From positions 62,001-126,000 of the forward strand of contig NZ_RAQQ01000014.1 in NCBI RefSeq assembly GCF_003610785.1: a DNA stretch of 64,000 nucleotides, read 5' to 3'. The position numbers and the translations under genes are program-made. The first letter of the stretch is position 1. Each line of letters starts with the position of its first letter. The DNA comes from Micromonospora globbae. GTDB taxonomy: Bacteria; Actinomycetota; Actinomycetes; Mycobacteriales; Micromonosporaceae. Under the pieces are notes generated by a model that searched no databases, was not told the origin of the DNA, and was given only the letters and a program-made list of their open reading frames with translations. Of this stretch, positions 8,534 through 16,321 are shown piece by piece.

Positions 8534-9493
8534 GTGGACCTGCTCCGGCACCTGCGGCACTTCGTGGTGGTCGCCCGCGAGCTGCACTTCGGGCGGGCGG
8601 CCGAGCTGCTCGGCATGGCGCAGCCCCCGCTGAGCCAGTCCATCCAGCGGCTGGAACGGGAGTTGGCGGTCGAGCTCTTCGACCGGTCCCGCCGGCAGGT
8701 GCGCCTCACGACCGCCGGTGAACTCCTGCTCGGCGAGGCCGAGGAGCTGCTGGCCGGTGAGGGGCGGCTGCGCAACCTCATGCACCAGGTGCGGGCGGGT
8801 GCGCTGGGCGTCCTGCGGGCGGGGGTGCCGCCGGAGACACCGGCCGTGACGCTGCGGGCGCTGCTCGACCGACTCGGCGACCGGGCGCCCGGGCTCGACG
8901 TCGAGCTGCACGAGCTGACCAGCGCCGAGCAGGTCCGGATGCTCACCGAGCGCCGGCTCGACGTGGGACTCGTGCACCACCCCGTCGAGGCGGACGGCCT
9001 GCGCTTCGGCACCCCGGTCGACGTACCCCTGGGTGTCCTGCTGCCGCGGACCTCGCCGCTGGCCCGCGCCCGCGAGGTGGAGCTGGCGGCGCTCGACGGT
9101 CTGGACCTGGTGACCGCCCCGCGGGCCACCGCACCCGGCTGGCACGACCACCTGCTGGACGTGTGCCGGCGGCACGGCTTCCGCCCGGGGCGGGTGCGGC
9201 CGGCGCGCAACCCGGAGTTCCTCTTCGGGCTGGTGCTGGCCGGCGGCGGGGTGGCCGTCGAGCCGGCCGCGACGGCCCGGCGCGAGCCCCGGATCGCCTG
9301 GCGGCCCGTCGCCGGCGCCGCCCTCGGGAAGCGCACCTCGGCGGCCTGGCCCGCGCACTCGGCGCATCCGGCCGCCGCCATGTTCGCCCAGCTCGCCGCG
9401 GACGTGCTGGCGGACGCGGAGCCGGCCCGGCCCGGGCCGGCTCCGGACCCGGCCCGCCGGCCGTGGCCGGTGCTGTTCGACGCCGCCGGCTGA
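8534..9493 (+). CDS. LysR family transcriptional regulator
   Basis: A 319-aa LysR regulator. The N-terminal helix-turn-helix is canonical (FVVVARELHFGRAAELLGMAQPP then LSQSIQRLERELAVELFDRS and RRQVRLTTAGE). The C-terminal part is a periplasmic-binding-like effector domain with an Ala/Pro-rich tail. GTG 8534 is at the family-typical distance from the HTH and shows a leaderless -10. It probably controls the divergent beta-lactamase-like gene and itself, as is usual for LysR proteins. The effector is unknown. Confidence 0.92.
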   Translation: MDLLRHLRHFVVVARELHFGRAAELLGMAQPPLSQSIQRLERELAVELFDRSRRQVRLTTAGELLLGEAEELLAGEGRLRNLMHQVRAGALGVLRAGVPPETPAVTLRALLDRLGDRAPGLDVELHELTSAEQVRMLTERRLDVGLVHHPVEADGLRFGTPVDVPLGVLLPRTSPLARAREVELAALDGLDLVTAPRATAPGWHDHLLDVCRRHGFRPGRVRPARNPEFLFGLVLAGGGVAVEPAATARREPRIAWRPVAGAALGKRTSAAWPAHSAHPAAAMFAQLAADVLADAEPARPGPAPDPARRPWPVLFDAAG

Positions 9494-9643
9494 GCGCCGG
9501 ACCGGCCGGTGGTCGAGATCACGTTCGGGCCACCGGGTGAAGCGGCGGCCTGGCCGGGTATGGCAATGAATTGGCAGGTCCGGGTCCTCCGGCGCGTCGA
9601 GGCGCCACCTCCCGGACGCCCGACGACGCGCGAAGGAGCCGCA

Positions 9644-10495
9644 GTGGCGAACACGATTCCCACCATCAGCCTGAACGACGGCAACACGATCCCCCAGCTC
9701 GGCTTCGGGGTCTTCCAGATCGCGCCGAAGGACACCGCGCGGGCGGTCGGGAAGGCGCTGGAGGTCGGTTACCGGCACATCGACACCGCGGAGATGTACG
9801 GCAACGAGGCCGAGGTCGGCGAGGCGATCCGCGCCTCGGGGATCGACCGCGGCGAGGTCTTCGTGACCAGCAAGCTGAGCAACGCGGCCCACCGGCCGGA
9901 CGACGCCCGCCGGGCGTTCGACGCGACCCTCTCCGCCCTCGGCATGGACTACATCGACCTGTTCCTGATCCACTGGCCGCTGCCGACGCTCTACGACGGC
10001 GACTTCGTGTCGACCTGGAAGGTGCTGGAGGAGTTCCAGCGCGACGGGCGTGCCCGCTCTATCGGTGTGTCGAACTTCCAGGTGCCGCACCTGGAGCGGC
10101 TCGCCGCCGAGGCGGAGATCGTGCCGGCGGTGAACCAGATCGAGGTGCACCCGTACTTCGGCAACGAGGAGGTGCGGGAGTACGGCCGTAAGCACAACAT
10201 CCTCACCGAGGCGTGGTCGCCGATCGCCCAGGGCAACGTGCTGGGTGACCCGACGGTCACCGACATCGCGGAGCAGACCGGCCGGACGCCCGCCCAGGTC
10301 GTGCTCCGCTGGCACGTGCAGCGCGGCGACATCATCTTCCCGAAGTCGACGACCCCGTCCCGGATCGAGGAGAACTTCCAGATCTTCGACTTCGAGCTGG
10401 ACGACGCCGCCATGGAGCGGATCACGTCGCTGGACCGGGGCGAGGCCGGTCGGCAGGGCGCCCACCCGGACACCTTCGACTACGTGCCGGCGTAA
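9644..10495 (+). CDS. Aldo/keto reductase
   Basis: A 283-aa NADPH-dependent aldo/keto reductase of the 2,5-diketo-D-gluconate reductase-like group. The catalytic tetrad is present: Asp and Tyr in HIDTAEMYGNE, Lys in VTSKLSN and His in FLIHWPLP. The cofactor region is PKSTTPSRIEENF. GTG 9644 follows AAGGAG; an upstream ATG (9509) in frame has no ribosome site and would add non-conserved sequence. It is likely a general carbonyl detoxifier. It is monocistronic and ends at a strong hairpin. Confidence 0.93.
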   Translation: MANTIPTISLNDGNTIPQLGFGVFQIAPKDTARAVGKALEVGYRHIDTAEMYGNEAEVGEAIRASGIDRGEVFVTSKLSNAAHRPDDARRAFDATLSALGMDYIDLFLIHWPLPTLYDGDFVSTWKVLEEFQRDGRARSIGVSNFQVPHLERLAAEAEIVPAVNQIEVHPYFGNEEVREYGRKHNILTEAWSPIAQGNVLGDPTVTDIAEQTGRTPAQVVLRWHVQRGDIIFPKSTTPSRIEENFQIFDFELDDAAMERITSLDRGEAGRQGAHPDTFDYVPA

Positions 10496-10521
10496 CGCTT
10501 TCGCCAGCGGAGACGCAGTTG

Positions 10522-10550
10522 GACGGGGACCCGCGCGGCGGGTCCCCGTC
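10522..10550 (+). terminator. Perfect 13-bp terminator hairpin
   Basis: GACGGGGACCCGC (10522-10534) and GCGGGTCCCCGTC (10538-10550) pair perfectly around a 3-nt loop. No T-tract follows, which is usual in high-GC actinomycetes. It ends the aldo/keto reductase transcript. Confidence 0.85.
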
Positions 10551-10579
10551 GTCGCGTACGAAAGGACCAGTCCCCGCTG

Positions 10580-11272
10580 ATGTCGCCCCGCCGTGCCACG
10601 CTGGCCGTACTGTCGTTGCTGCTCCTCACGCCCGCGGCCTGTGGCTCGGGCGCGGCCGCCGAGGCGCCCGTCTGGTCCGCTCCGGCCTCGGTGTCCCCGA
10701 CACCGCCGCCGCCACGGCCGGCGCCGACGTCCACCGCGGAGGCGCGTACGCGCGTCGCCGAGGCGATGCTGGAGCTGGACGCGGACTTCCACCCGGAGAC
10801 GGCGGCGTACACGGAGGAGAACACCGAGGCGTGGAAGTTGATCTCGCTCTGCCGGGACAGCCTGCCCTCGGACCGTGAGCGCACCGCCTACCGGGAGCGG
10901 GTCTGGGACGGCGAGACGGTGTGGATCCGGCAGTACGTGGTCGGCTACCTCACGGTGCCGGGGCGCAAGCTCGCCGACGAGCTGCGGTCCGTGCTGAAGA
11001 CGTGCAAGCAGTACGAGGTGCCGAGCGACGGACGCACCTCGACCATCGTGAAGCCCTCGCCCGCACCGGTGCCCAACGGGCCGGACGTGATCACCTTCTG
11101 TGAGCGGCTGAAGGGCGAGTCGGTCCGGCACCAGTGCACGCTCTTCCTGACCCGCGGCAACTTCGTGCTGGAGGTGGACGTCTCGGCGGGCAACGGCGAC
11201 CTGGCGGCCGGCACCGCGCTGCTCACGAAGATCGCCCCGCTGGCGGAGGCCGCCCTGCGCGAGGCCGCCTGA
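10580..11272 (+). CDS. Lipoprotein of unknown function
   Basis: A 230-aa predicted lipoprotein: a short basic N-terminus, hydrophobic LAVLSLLLLTP and a lipobox-like TPAACG with the acylated Cys at about residue 21. A Pro/Ala-rich spacer then leads to a soluble domain with paired cysteines (SLCRDS, KTCKQYEV, ITFCERL, HQCTLFL), possibly two disulfides. I do not recognise the family. ATG 10580 has GAAAGGA about 13 nt upstream. The gene is followed by the convergent regulator gene after 21 bp. Confidence 0.75.
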   Translation: MSPRRATLAVLSLLLLTPAACGSGAAAEAPVWSAPASVSPTPPPPRPAPTSTAEARTRVAEAMLELDADFHPETAAYTEENTEAWKLISLCRDSLPSDRERTAYRERVWDGETVWIRQYVVGYLTVPGRKLADELRSVLKTCKQYEVPSDGRTSTIVKPSPAPVPNGPDVITFCERLKGESVRHQCTLFLTRGNFVLEVDVSAGNGDLAAGTALLTKIAPLAEAALREAA

Positions 11273-11293
11273 ACCGGGGCGGGCGGGCCGCCG

Positions 11294-12136
11294 TCAGGAC
11301 GACACGCGCTCGGCGAGGCCGCGGAACGCCGCGTGCGTGGGCGAACCGGGTTCGGGGACGTAGACGATGAGGCGCTGGTCGCCCTCCGGGACGTGCAGCA
11401 CCCGGCACTCGAACTCCAGCGGCCCCAGCCCCGGGTGCGCGACCCGCTTGACGATCGGGTGGCGTTCGCCCACGTCGTGCTCGGCCCAGAGCTGCGCGAA
11501 CCGGGGCGAGGTGCCGAGGAGTTCGGTGACCAGCTGCCGGAGGCCCGGGTCGTTCGGGTAGCGACCGTAGGAGGCGCGCAGGTCCGCGACCGAGCTGCGG
11601 AGGAACCGCAGCAGCTCCTCGTCGGTCCACTGGGCGTCCTCGGCGGGCCGGCGGAACGACCAGCGGATCATGTTGCGGTCCTCCGGCGGCACCGTCGACA
11701 GGTCGCCGATGAAGTAGGTGGCCATCCGGTTCCACGCGAGCACCTGGTAGCAGGCGTCCACCAGGTACGCCGGGGTCTCCGTCATGGCGTCGACGAGGTG
11801 TTGCAGGCCGGGGCCGACCTCGCGGCTCGGCCCCGCCGACGGCGGCGGGCTCTCCCCCGCCACGCGGAACAGGTACTCCCGCTCGTCGCGGGTGAGCAGC
11901 AGCGCCCGGGCCAGCGCGGCGAGCACCTGCCGGGACGGGTGCGGGCCGCGGCCCTGTTCGAGGCGTACGTAGTAGTCGACCGACATGCCCGCGAGCTGCG
12001 CCACCTCCTGCCGGCGCAGGCCCGGCGTCCGTCGGCGTACGCCCTCGGGGAGGCCGACCTCGGCGGGACGCAGCCGTGCGCGGCGGGTGCGGAGGAAGGC
12101 CGCCAGTTCGTCGCGGCGCAGCCCGGTGCTCGTCAT
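11294..12136 (-). CDS. XRE regulator with MmyB-like ligand domain
   Basis: A 280-aa regulator. The N-terminal XRE helix-turn-helix (RRQEVAQLAGMSVDYYVRLEQGRG) is followed from about residue 105 by the MmyB-like / PAS-like ligand-binding domain (DACYQVLAWNRMA, DRNMIRWSF, HPIVKRVAHPGLGPLEF). Members of this actinobacterial family bind fatty-acid-like ligands and often lie beside short-chain dehydrogenases, as here. ATG 12136 has CAGGCT 6 nt upstream, suggesting a leaderless mRNA. The 37-bp palindrome in the divergent gap is its likely operator. Confidence 0.92.
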   Translation of the reverse strand: MTSTGLRRDELAAFLRTRRARLRPAEVGLPEGVRRRTPGLRRQEVAQLAGMSVDYYVRLEQGRGPHPSRQVLAALARALLLTRDEREYLFRVAGESPPPSAGPSREVGPGLQHLVDAMTETPAYLVDACYQVLAWNRMATYFIGDLSTVPPEDRNMIRWSFRRPAEDAQWTDEELLRFLRSSVADLRASYGRYPNDPGLRQLVTELLGTSPRFAQLWAEHDVGERHPIVKRVAHPGLGPLEFECRVLHVPEGDQRLIVYVPEPGSPTHAAFRGLAERVSS

Positions 12137-12142
12137 GCCACC

Positions 12143-12231
12143 AGCCTGCCCCAACCGTGGCGGGCGAGGGTGGTACCGCCGGTACCAGCCTCGCCCGGTC
12201 TCTCCCGTCTCCCCGCGTGCCCGGGCAGCGT
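12143..12231. promoter_or_regulatory. Divergent promoter region of MmyB-like regulator and SDR
   Basis: Minus -10 CAGGCT (12148-12143) lies 6 nt before ATG 12136; plus -10 CAGCGT (12226-12231) lies 7 nt before ATG 12239. The palindrome at 12161-12197 covers the expected -35 position of the regulator gene. Confidence 0.55.
12161..12197. promoter_or_regulatory. 37-bp palindromic operator
   Basis: Arms of 17 nt (12161-12177 and 12181-12197) are inverted copies with one mismatch around a 3-nt spacer; the core is TGGTACC-GCC-GGTACCA. It lies between the divergent regulator and dehydrogenase genes and is the best operator candidate in the window. Confidence 0.8.
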
Positions 12232-12238
12232 CGAGGGC

Positions 12239-12994
12239 ATGACGACGAACATGATCGCCCTGGTGACCGGGGCCAACAAGGGAATCGGCTTCGCCACCGC
12301 CGCGCAGCTGGGGGCGCGCGGCATGACCGTCCTGGTCGGCGCGCGGGACGCCGCCCGGGGCCGGGCGGCCGAGGCCGCGCTGCGCGACGGCGGCGCGGAC
12401 GCCCGCTTCGTGCCGCTGGACGTGACCGACGCCGGGTCGGTGGCGACCGCCGCGAAGCTCGTCGAGGAGGAGTACGGCCACCTCGACGTGCTGGTCAACA
12501 ACGCCGGCATCGTGCTCGGCGACGGCGAGCGGGCGCTGCCCAGCGAGACGACCGTGGCCACGCTGCGCCGGGTGTTCGAGACGAACGTCTTCGGGGTCGT
12601 CGCCGTCACGAACGCGCTCCTGCCGCTGCTGCGCCGGGCGCCCGCGGCCCGGATCGTGAACGTGTCCAGCGAGGTCGGCTCGATCGCCACGATCAGCGAC
12701 CCGGACAGCTTCATCTGGAGCCTGACCTCGGTCCCGTACCCCTCGTCGAAGGCCGCGCTGAACATGGTCACCGCCATGTACGCCAAGGAGCTGCGGGACA
12801 CCCCGATCAAGGTGAACGCGGCGAACCCGGGTTACTGCGCCACGGACCTGAACGGCCGCAGCGGCTTCCGCAGCCCCGCCCAGGGCGCCGAGGTCAGCGT
12901 GCACCTGGCGACGCTGCCCCCGGACGGCCCGACCGGGACGCTGTGGGGCCACCTCGCGGACGGCGGAGGCGGGTACGGCGTCCTGCCCTGGTGA
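12239..12994 (+). CDS. Short-chain dehydrogenase/reductase
   Basis: A 251-aa SDR. It has the cofactor motif TGANKGIGFA, the NNAG motif (VNNAGIV), the catalytic Ser (VNVSSEVGS) and YxxxK (YPSSKAA), with PGYCATDLNG after it. The shape is that of carbonyl-reductase-like classical SDRs. ATG 12239 spans the line end at a likely leaderless start. Its divergent position from the MmyB-like regulator across the palindrome makes it the probable target gene. The substrate is unknown. Confidence 0.93.
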   Translation: MTTNMIALVTGANKGIGFATAAQLGARGMTVLVGARDAARGRAAEAALRDGGADARFVPLDVTDAGSVATAAKLVEEEYGHLDVLVNNAGIVLGDGERALPSETTVATLRRVFETNVFGVVAVTNALLPLLRRAPAARIVNVSSEVGSIATISDPDSFIWSLTSVPYPSSKAALNMVTAMYAKELRDTPIKVNAANPGYCATDLNGRSGFRSPAQGAEVSVHLATLPPDGPTGTLWGHLADGGGGYGVLPW

Positions 12995-13035
12995 GGGCGA
13001 GTCGGCGCCACGCCGTGAACCCGCGCACGATCAGG

Positions 13036-13074
13036 GATGTAGTGGCCTCCGGCCGGCCCGGAGGCCACTACATC
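13036..13074. terminator. Perfect 17-bp bidirectional terminator
   Basis: GATGTAGTGGCCTCCGG (13036-13052) and its exact reverse complement (13058-13074) flank a 5-nt loop. It lies between the convergent SDR and acetyltransferase genes and overlaps the stop codon of the latter. Confidence 0.88.
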
Positions 13075-13612
13075 ACGGAAGTTGGCCGCTGGACCGGTCG
13101 CGGCGCGGCGGGGCGGGGCGGCGCGCCGACAGGTCGAGGCGCCAGTCGTTGGAGCGCATCAGGTGCCCCGGCGGGTACTCGAACTCGGTCTCGCCGAGCA
13201 GGGTGAAGCCGGCCTTGCGGCACACCGCGTTCGACGCCGGGTTGTCCACCGACGGGTACGCGTGCGCCCAGCGGTGCGTACGCCGGTCGCGTGCCACGGC
13301 CAACACGGCCCGCACCGCCTCGGTGGCCAGCCCGCGGCCCTGGTGCTCGGGCAGCACCGCCCAGCCCAACTCGTAGACCTGCTCGTCACGCCACTTGCGC
13401 TCCCAGTAGCCGACGCTGCCGGCCTTCACCCCGCCGGGCAGCACCACCGTGAACATGCAGCCCTGGCCGGTGTCGCCGAACCGCACGTAGCGCTCGTGCC
13501 GGGCCAGCACCTGCGCGTCGGTCTCCGGCCCGCCGGTGTGGGCGCGGACCTCCGGCGCGTTGAGCCGCCGCAGCAGGTCGAGATCGTCCTCGCTCCACGG
13601 CGCGATGCGCAC
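13073..13612 (-). CDS. GNAT family N-acetyltransferase
   Basis: A 179-aa acetyltransferase of the RimJ/RimL-like branch. The acetyl-CoA motif is PEHQGRGLATEAVRA, preceded by VYELGWAVLP and followed by NPASNAVCRKAGF, the usual C-terminal signature. GTG 13612 has GAGGGGG 6 nt before it. The acceptor is unknown. The gene has no obvious partner; its end overlaps the hairpin that also ends the SDR gene. Confidence 0.9.
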   Translation of the reverse strand: MRIAPWSEDDLDLLRRLNAPEVRAHTGGPETDAQVLARHERYVRFGDTGQGCMFTVVLPGGVKAGSVGYWERKWRDEQVYELGWAVLPEHQGRGLATEAVRAVLAVARDRRTHRWAHAYPSVDNPASNAVCRKAGFTLLGETEFEYPPGHLMRSNDWRLDLSARRPAPPRRDRSSGQLP

Positions 13613-13700
13613 CTGTCACCCCCTCGTCACCGGCCATTAGAGCGGACTCCACCGACATCCCCGCGGCGAACGGCGGCGACACGCTGCCCCGCGCGCCCGC

Positions 13701-13729
13701 CGCTCCGCTAGTTCCCGTCTAGCGGAGCG
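13701..13729. promoter_or_regulatory. Perfect 11-bp inverted repeat before the reductase/exporter operon
   Basis: CGCTCCGCTAG (13701-13711) and CTAGCGGAGCG (13719-13729) are exact inverted copies with a 7-nt spacer, about 60 bp before ATG 13790. It is a probable operator for the flavin reductase-DrrAB operon; no regulator gene adjoins it. Confidence 0.65.
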
Positions 13730-13789
13730 CCGGCCGCCTTCTCGCGCCGTAGGGGTGAAGGGACCCGAACGAGGCCGGGAGGGGGACGC

Positions 13790-14344
13790 ATGACACCACT
13801 ACGGCTCGCCGTCATCATCGGCAGCACCCGGGAGGGCCGGGCGGGCGAGAAGGTCGCCCGCTGGTTCGTCGAGCAGGCCACCCGCCGGGACGACCTGGCG
13901 GTCACCGTGCTCGACCTCGCCGACTACGACTTCCCCGCCAGCTACCCCGCGGAGCCGACCGAGACGATCCGGTCGTTCGCGCGCGAGGTGGGGCGGGCGG
14001 AGGCGTACGCGGTGGTCACCCCCGAGTACAACCACAGCTTCCCGGCCTCGTTGAAACAGGCGATCGACTACGCGTACGACGAGTGGCAGGCCAAGCCGGT
14101 CGGCTTCGTGGCGTACGGCTGCCGCTCGACCGGCCTGCACGCGGTCGACCAGCTGCGCACGGTGTTCACCGCGCTGCACGCCACGACCGTGCGCGACGTC
14201 GTCGGCGTCGACCTGCTCGACGGCGAGCCGTCGCCGCGGCACGCCGACCAGCTGTGCCAGGACGCCCGGGTCCTCCTCGACCAGCTCGCCTGGTGGGGAC
14301 TGGCGTTGCGCGACGCCCGCGCCGCGCGCCCCTACGTCTCGTGA
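13790..14344 (+). CDS. NADPH-dependent FMN reductase-like flavoprotein
   Basis: A 184-aa flavodoxin-fold reductase (PF03358). GSTREGRAGEK is the phosphate-binding loop and TPEYNHSFPASLKQAIDYAY is the family FMN motif. It would use NAD(P)H to reduce flavin or quinone-like substrates in the cytoplasm. ATG 13790 follows a run containing GGGAGGGGG. It lies 21 bp before the exporter ATPase gene, so reductase and exporter are likely one operon, for example for a redox-active toxic compound. Confidence 0.92.
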   Translation: MTPLRLAVIIGSTREGRAGEKVARWFVEQATRRDDLAVTVLDLADYDFPASYPAEPTETIRSFAREVGRAEAYAVVTPEYNHSFPASLKQAIDYAYDEWQAKPVGFVAYGCRSTGLHAVDQLRTVFTALHATTVRDVVGVDLLDGEPSPRHADQLCQDARVLLDQLAWWGLALRDARAARPYVS

Positions 14345-14365
14345 ACGAGAAGGAAGGTACGGATC

Positions 14366-15379
14366 ATGAGTAAGCGCACGACCGGCCTGGCCATCGAGGC
14401 CGAGGGCCTGACCCGGTCGTTCGGGGAAACCCGGGCGCTGGCCGGGATGGATCTCCAGGTGCCGGCCGGCACCGTCTACGGCCTGCTCGGGCCGAACGGG
14501 GCCGGCAAGACCACCGCCGTACGGGTGCTGGCGACGCTGCTGCGCCCCGACGGCGGCCGGGCACGGGTCTTCGGGCACGACGTGGTGGCCGAGGCCGACA
14601 AGGTCCGTTCCCGCGTCAGCCTCACCGGCCAGTACGCCTCGATCGACGAGGACCTGACCGGCATCGAGAACCTGGTGCTGCTGGGCCGGCTCCTCGGGCT
14701 GCGCAAGGCGGCCGCCCGGGAGCGGGCGGACCAGCTGCTCACCGCGTTCGGCCTGACCGAGGCGGGCACCCGCCAGGTGAAGAAGTACTCCGGCGGCATG
14801 CGCCGGCGCATCGACATCGCGGCGAGCATCCTCAACACGCCCGACCTGCTCTTCCTCGACGAGCCCACGACCGGCCTCGACCCGCGCAGCCGCAACCAGG
14901 TGTGGGAGATCGTCCGGGCGGTGGTGGCGCACGGCACGACCGTGCTGCTGACCACGCAGTACCTGGACGAGGCGGACCAGCTCGCCGGACGGATCGCGGT
15001 GGTCGACCACGGGCGCGTGATCGCCGAGGGCACCCCGGGCGAGCTGAAGTCGTCGGTCGGCTCCGGCACCGTCCACCTGCGACTGCGCGACGCGGCACAG
15101 CGGCCGGACGCGGAGAAGGTGCTCCAGGCGGCCCTCGGCGTGCCCGTGCAGCTCGAAGCCGACCCGTTGGCGCTCACCGCCCGCGTCGGCGGGGAGGGCA
15201 GCGACCTGGCGGCCAGCGAGCAGGCCGCCCGCGCGCTGGCCGACCTGTCCCGCGCCGGCATCGTCGTCGACGACTTCTCCCTCGGCCAGCCCAGCCTGGA
15301 CGAGGTCTTCCTGGCCCTGACCGACCACCCCGCCGTCCCGGCCGACGAGCGGGACGAGCAGCTGGAGGCAGCCCGATGA
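14366..15379 (+). CDS. DrrA-type ABC exporter ATP-binding protein
   Basis: A 337-aa ATPase of the daunorubicin-resistance (DrrA) family. It has Walker A GPNGAGKTTAVR, signature YSGGMRRRIDIA, Walker B LLFLDEPTTGLD and the H-loop region as LLTTQYLDEADQ, and the long DrrA-type C-terminal extension (about residues 220-337). It forms a transporter with the permease encoded next; stop and start overlap (ATGA at 15376-15379). Daunorubicin as substrate is not implied: the family exports many hydrophobic compounds. Confidence 0.94.
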   Translation: MSKRTTGLAIEAEGLTRSFGETRALAGMDLQVPAGTVYGLLGPNGAGKTTAVRVLATLLRPDGGRARVFGHDVVAEADKVRSRVSLTGQYASIDEDLTGIENLVLLGRLLGLRKAAARERADQLLTAFGLTEAGTRQVKKYSGGMRRRIDIAASILNTPDLLFLDEPTTGLDPRSRNQVWEIVRAVVAHGTTVLLTTQYLDEADQLAGRIAVVDHGRVIAEGTPGELKSSVGSGTVHLRLRDAAQRPDAEKVLQAALGVPVQLEADPLALTARVGGEGSDLAASEQAARALADLSRAGIVVDDFSLGQPSLDEVFLALTDHPAVPADERDEQLEAAR

Positions 15380-16230
15380 GCGACACCGCGACCACGACCG
15401 GCCGCGCGCCGTCCGTCTACGTACCGTCCGCCGAGGCGCTGGCGACCGTCCTCGCCCCCGGCGAGCGGCCGCCGAGGCCCAGCGCCCTGGGGGCGTCGCT
15501 GACCTTCGGCTGGCGCGCGCTGCTGAAGATCAAGCACGTGCCGGAGCAGCTCTTCGACGTGACGGCGTTCCCGATCATCATGGTGCTGATGTTCACGTAC
15601 CTGTTCGGCGGCGCGCTCGCCGACAGCCCCCGTGACTACCTGCAGTTCTTCCTTCCCGGCATCATGGTCACCAGCGTCGTGATGATCACCATGTACACCG
15701 GGGTCGGCCTCAACACCGACATCGAGAAGGGCATCTTCGACCGCTTCCGGACGCTGCCGGTCTGGCGGCCCGCCGCCCTCGTCGGCATGATCTTCGGCGA
15801 CGTGCTGCGGTACGTGCTGGCGGCCGTGGTGATCCTCAGCGTCGGCCTGGTGCTCGGCTTCCGGCCCGACGGCGGCCTGCTCGGCGTGGCCGCCGGCATC
15901 GGCCTGCTGGTGGTCTTCTCGTTCGCGTTCTCCTGGGTCTGGACGTTCTTCGGCCTGGTGCTGCGCAGCGAGAAGTCGGTGATGGGGGTGAGCATGATGG
16001 TGCTCTTCCCGCTGACCTTCCTCAGCAACGTGTTCGTCGACCCGTCGACCATGCCGGGCTGGCTCCAGGCGTTCGTGAAGCTCAACCCGATCACGCACCT
16101 GGTGGCGGCGGTCCGCGCGGCGATGGGCGGCAGTTCGGACCCGACGAACACGATGTGGCTGCTGCTGTGGAGCGCCGGGTTCGTGGTCGTCTTCGGCACG
16201 CTCACCATGTACCGCTACAACCGCCGCTGA
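15376..16230 (+). CDS. DrrB-type ABC exporter permease
   Basis: A 284-aa ABC-2 type permease. About six membrane helices follow a soluble N-terminus of about 50 residues. EKGIFDRFRTLPVWRPA is the conserved ABC-2 motif, and NPITHLVAAVRA is typical near the C-terminus. It overlaps the ATPase gene by 4 bp and is the third gene of the reductase-DrrA-DrrB operon. It ends at an imperfect hairpin shared with the convergent ATPase gene. Confidence 0.94.
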   Translation: MSDTATTTGRAPSVYVPSAEALATVLAPGERPPRPSALGASLTFGWRALLKIKHVPEQLFDVTAFPIIMVLMFTYLFGGALADSPRDYLQFFLPGIMVTSVVMITMYTGVGLNTDIEKGIFDRFRTLPVWRPAALVGMIFGDVLRYVLAAVVILSVGLVLGFRPDGGLLGVAAGIGLLVVFSFAFSWVWTFFGLVLRSEKSVMGVSMMVLFPLTFLSNVFVDPSTMPGWLQAFVKLNPITHLVAAVRAAMGGSSDPTNTMWLLLWSAGFVVVFGTLTMYRYNRR

Positions 16231-16245
16231 CCGCGGCCGGGCCCT

Positions 16246-16277
16246 CGGGCGTCGCCACCCACCGGTGGCGGCGCCCG
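16246..16277. terminator. Bidirectional hairpin after the exporter operon
   Basis: CGGGCGTCGCCACC (16246-16259) and GGTGGCGGCGCCCG (16264-16277) pair over 14 bp with one mismatch and a 4-nt loop, between convergent genes. Confidence 0.75.
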
Positions 16278-16321
16278 TCGCCGTTTCGAGGCGCGTCACG
16301 CGGCCGGACGGTGCGGGAGCG

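Noticed and set aside
8485..11131. Upstream extension of the beta-lactamase-like frame
   Set aside because: The extension runs over the LysR and aldo/keto reductase genes on the other strand and has no family similarity. The leaderless start at 8485 is preferred.
13790..16230. Self-resistance exporter of an antibiotic cluster
   Set aside because: No biosynthetic genes lie near the DrrAB-type operon. The family exports many compounds.
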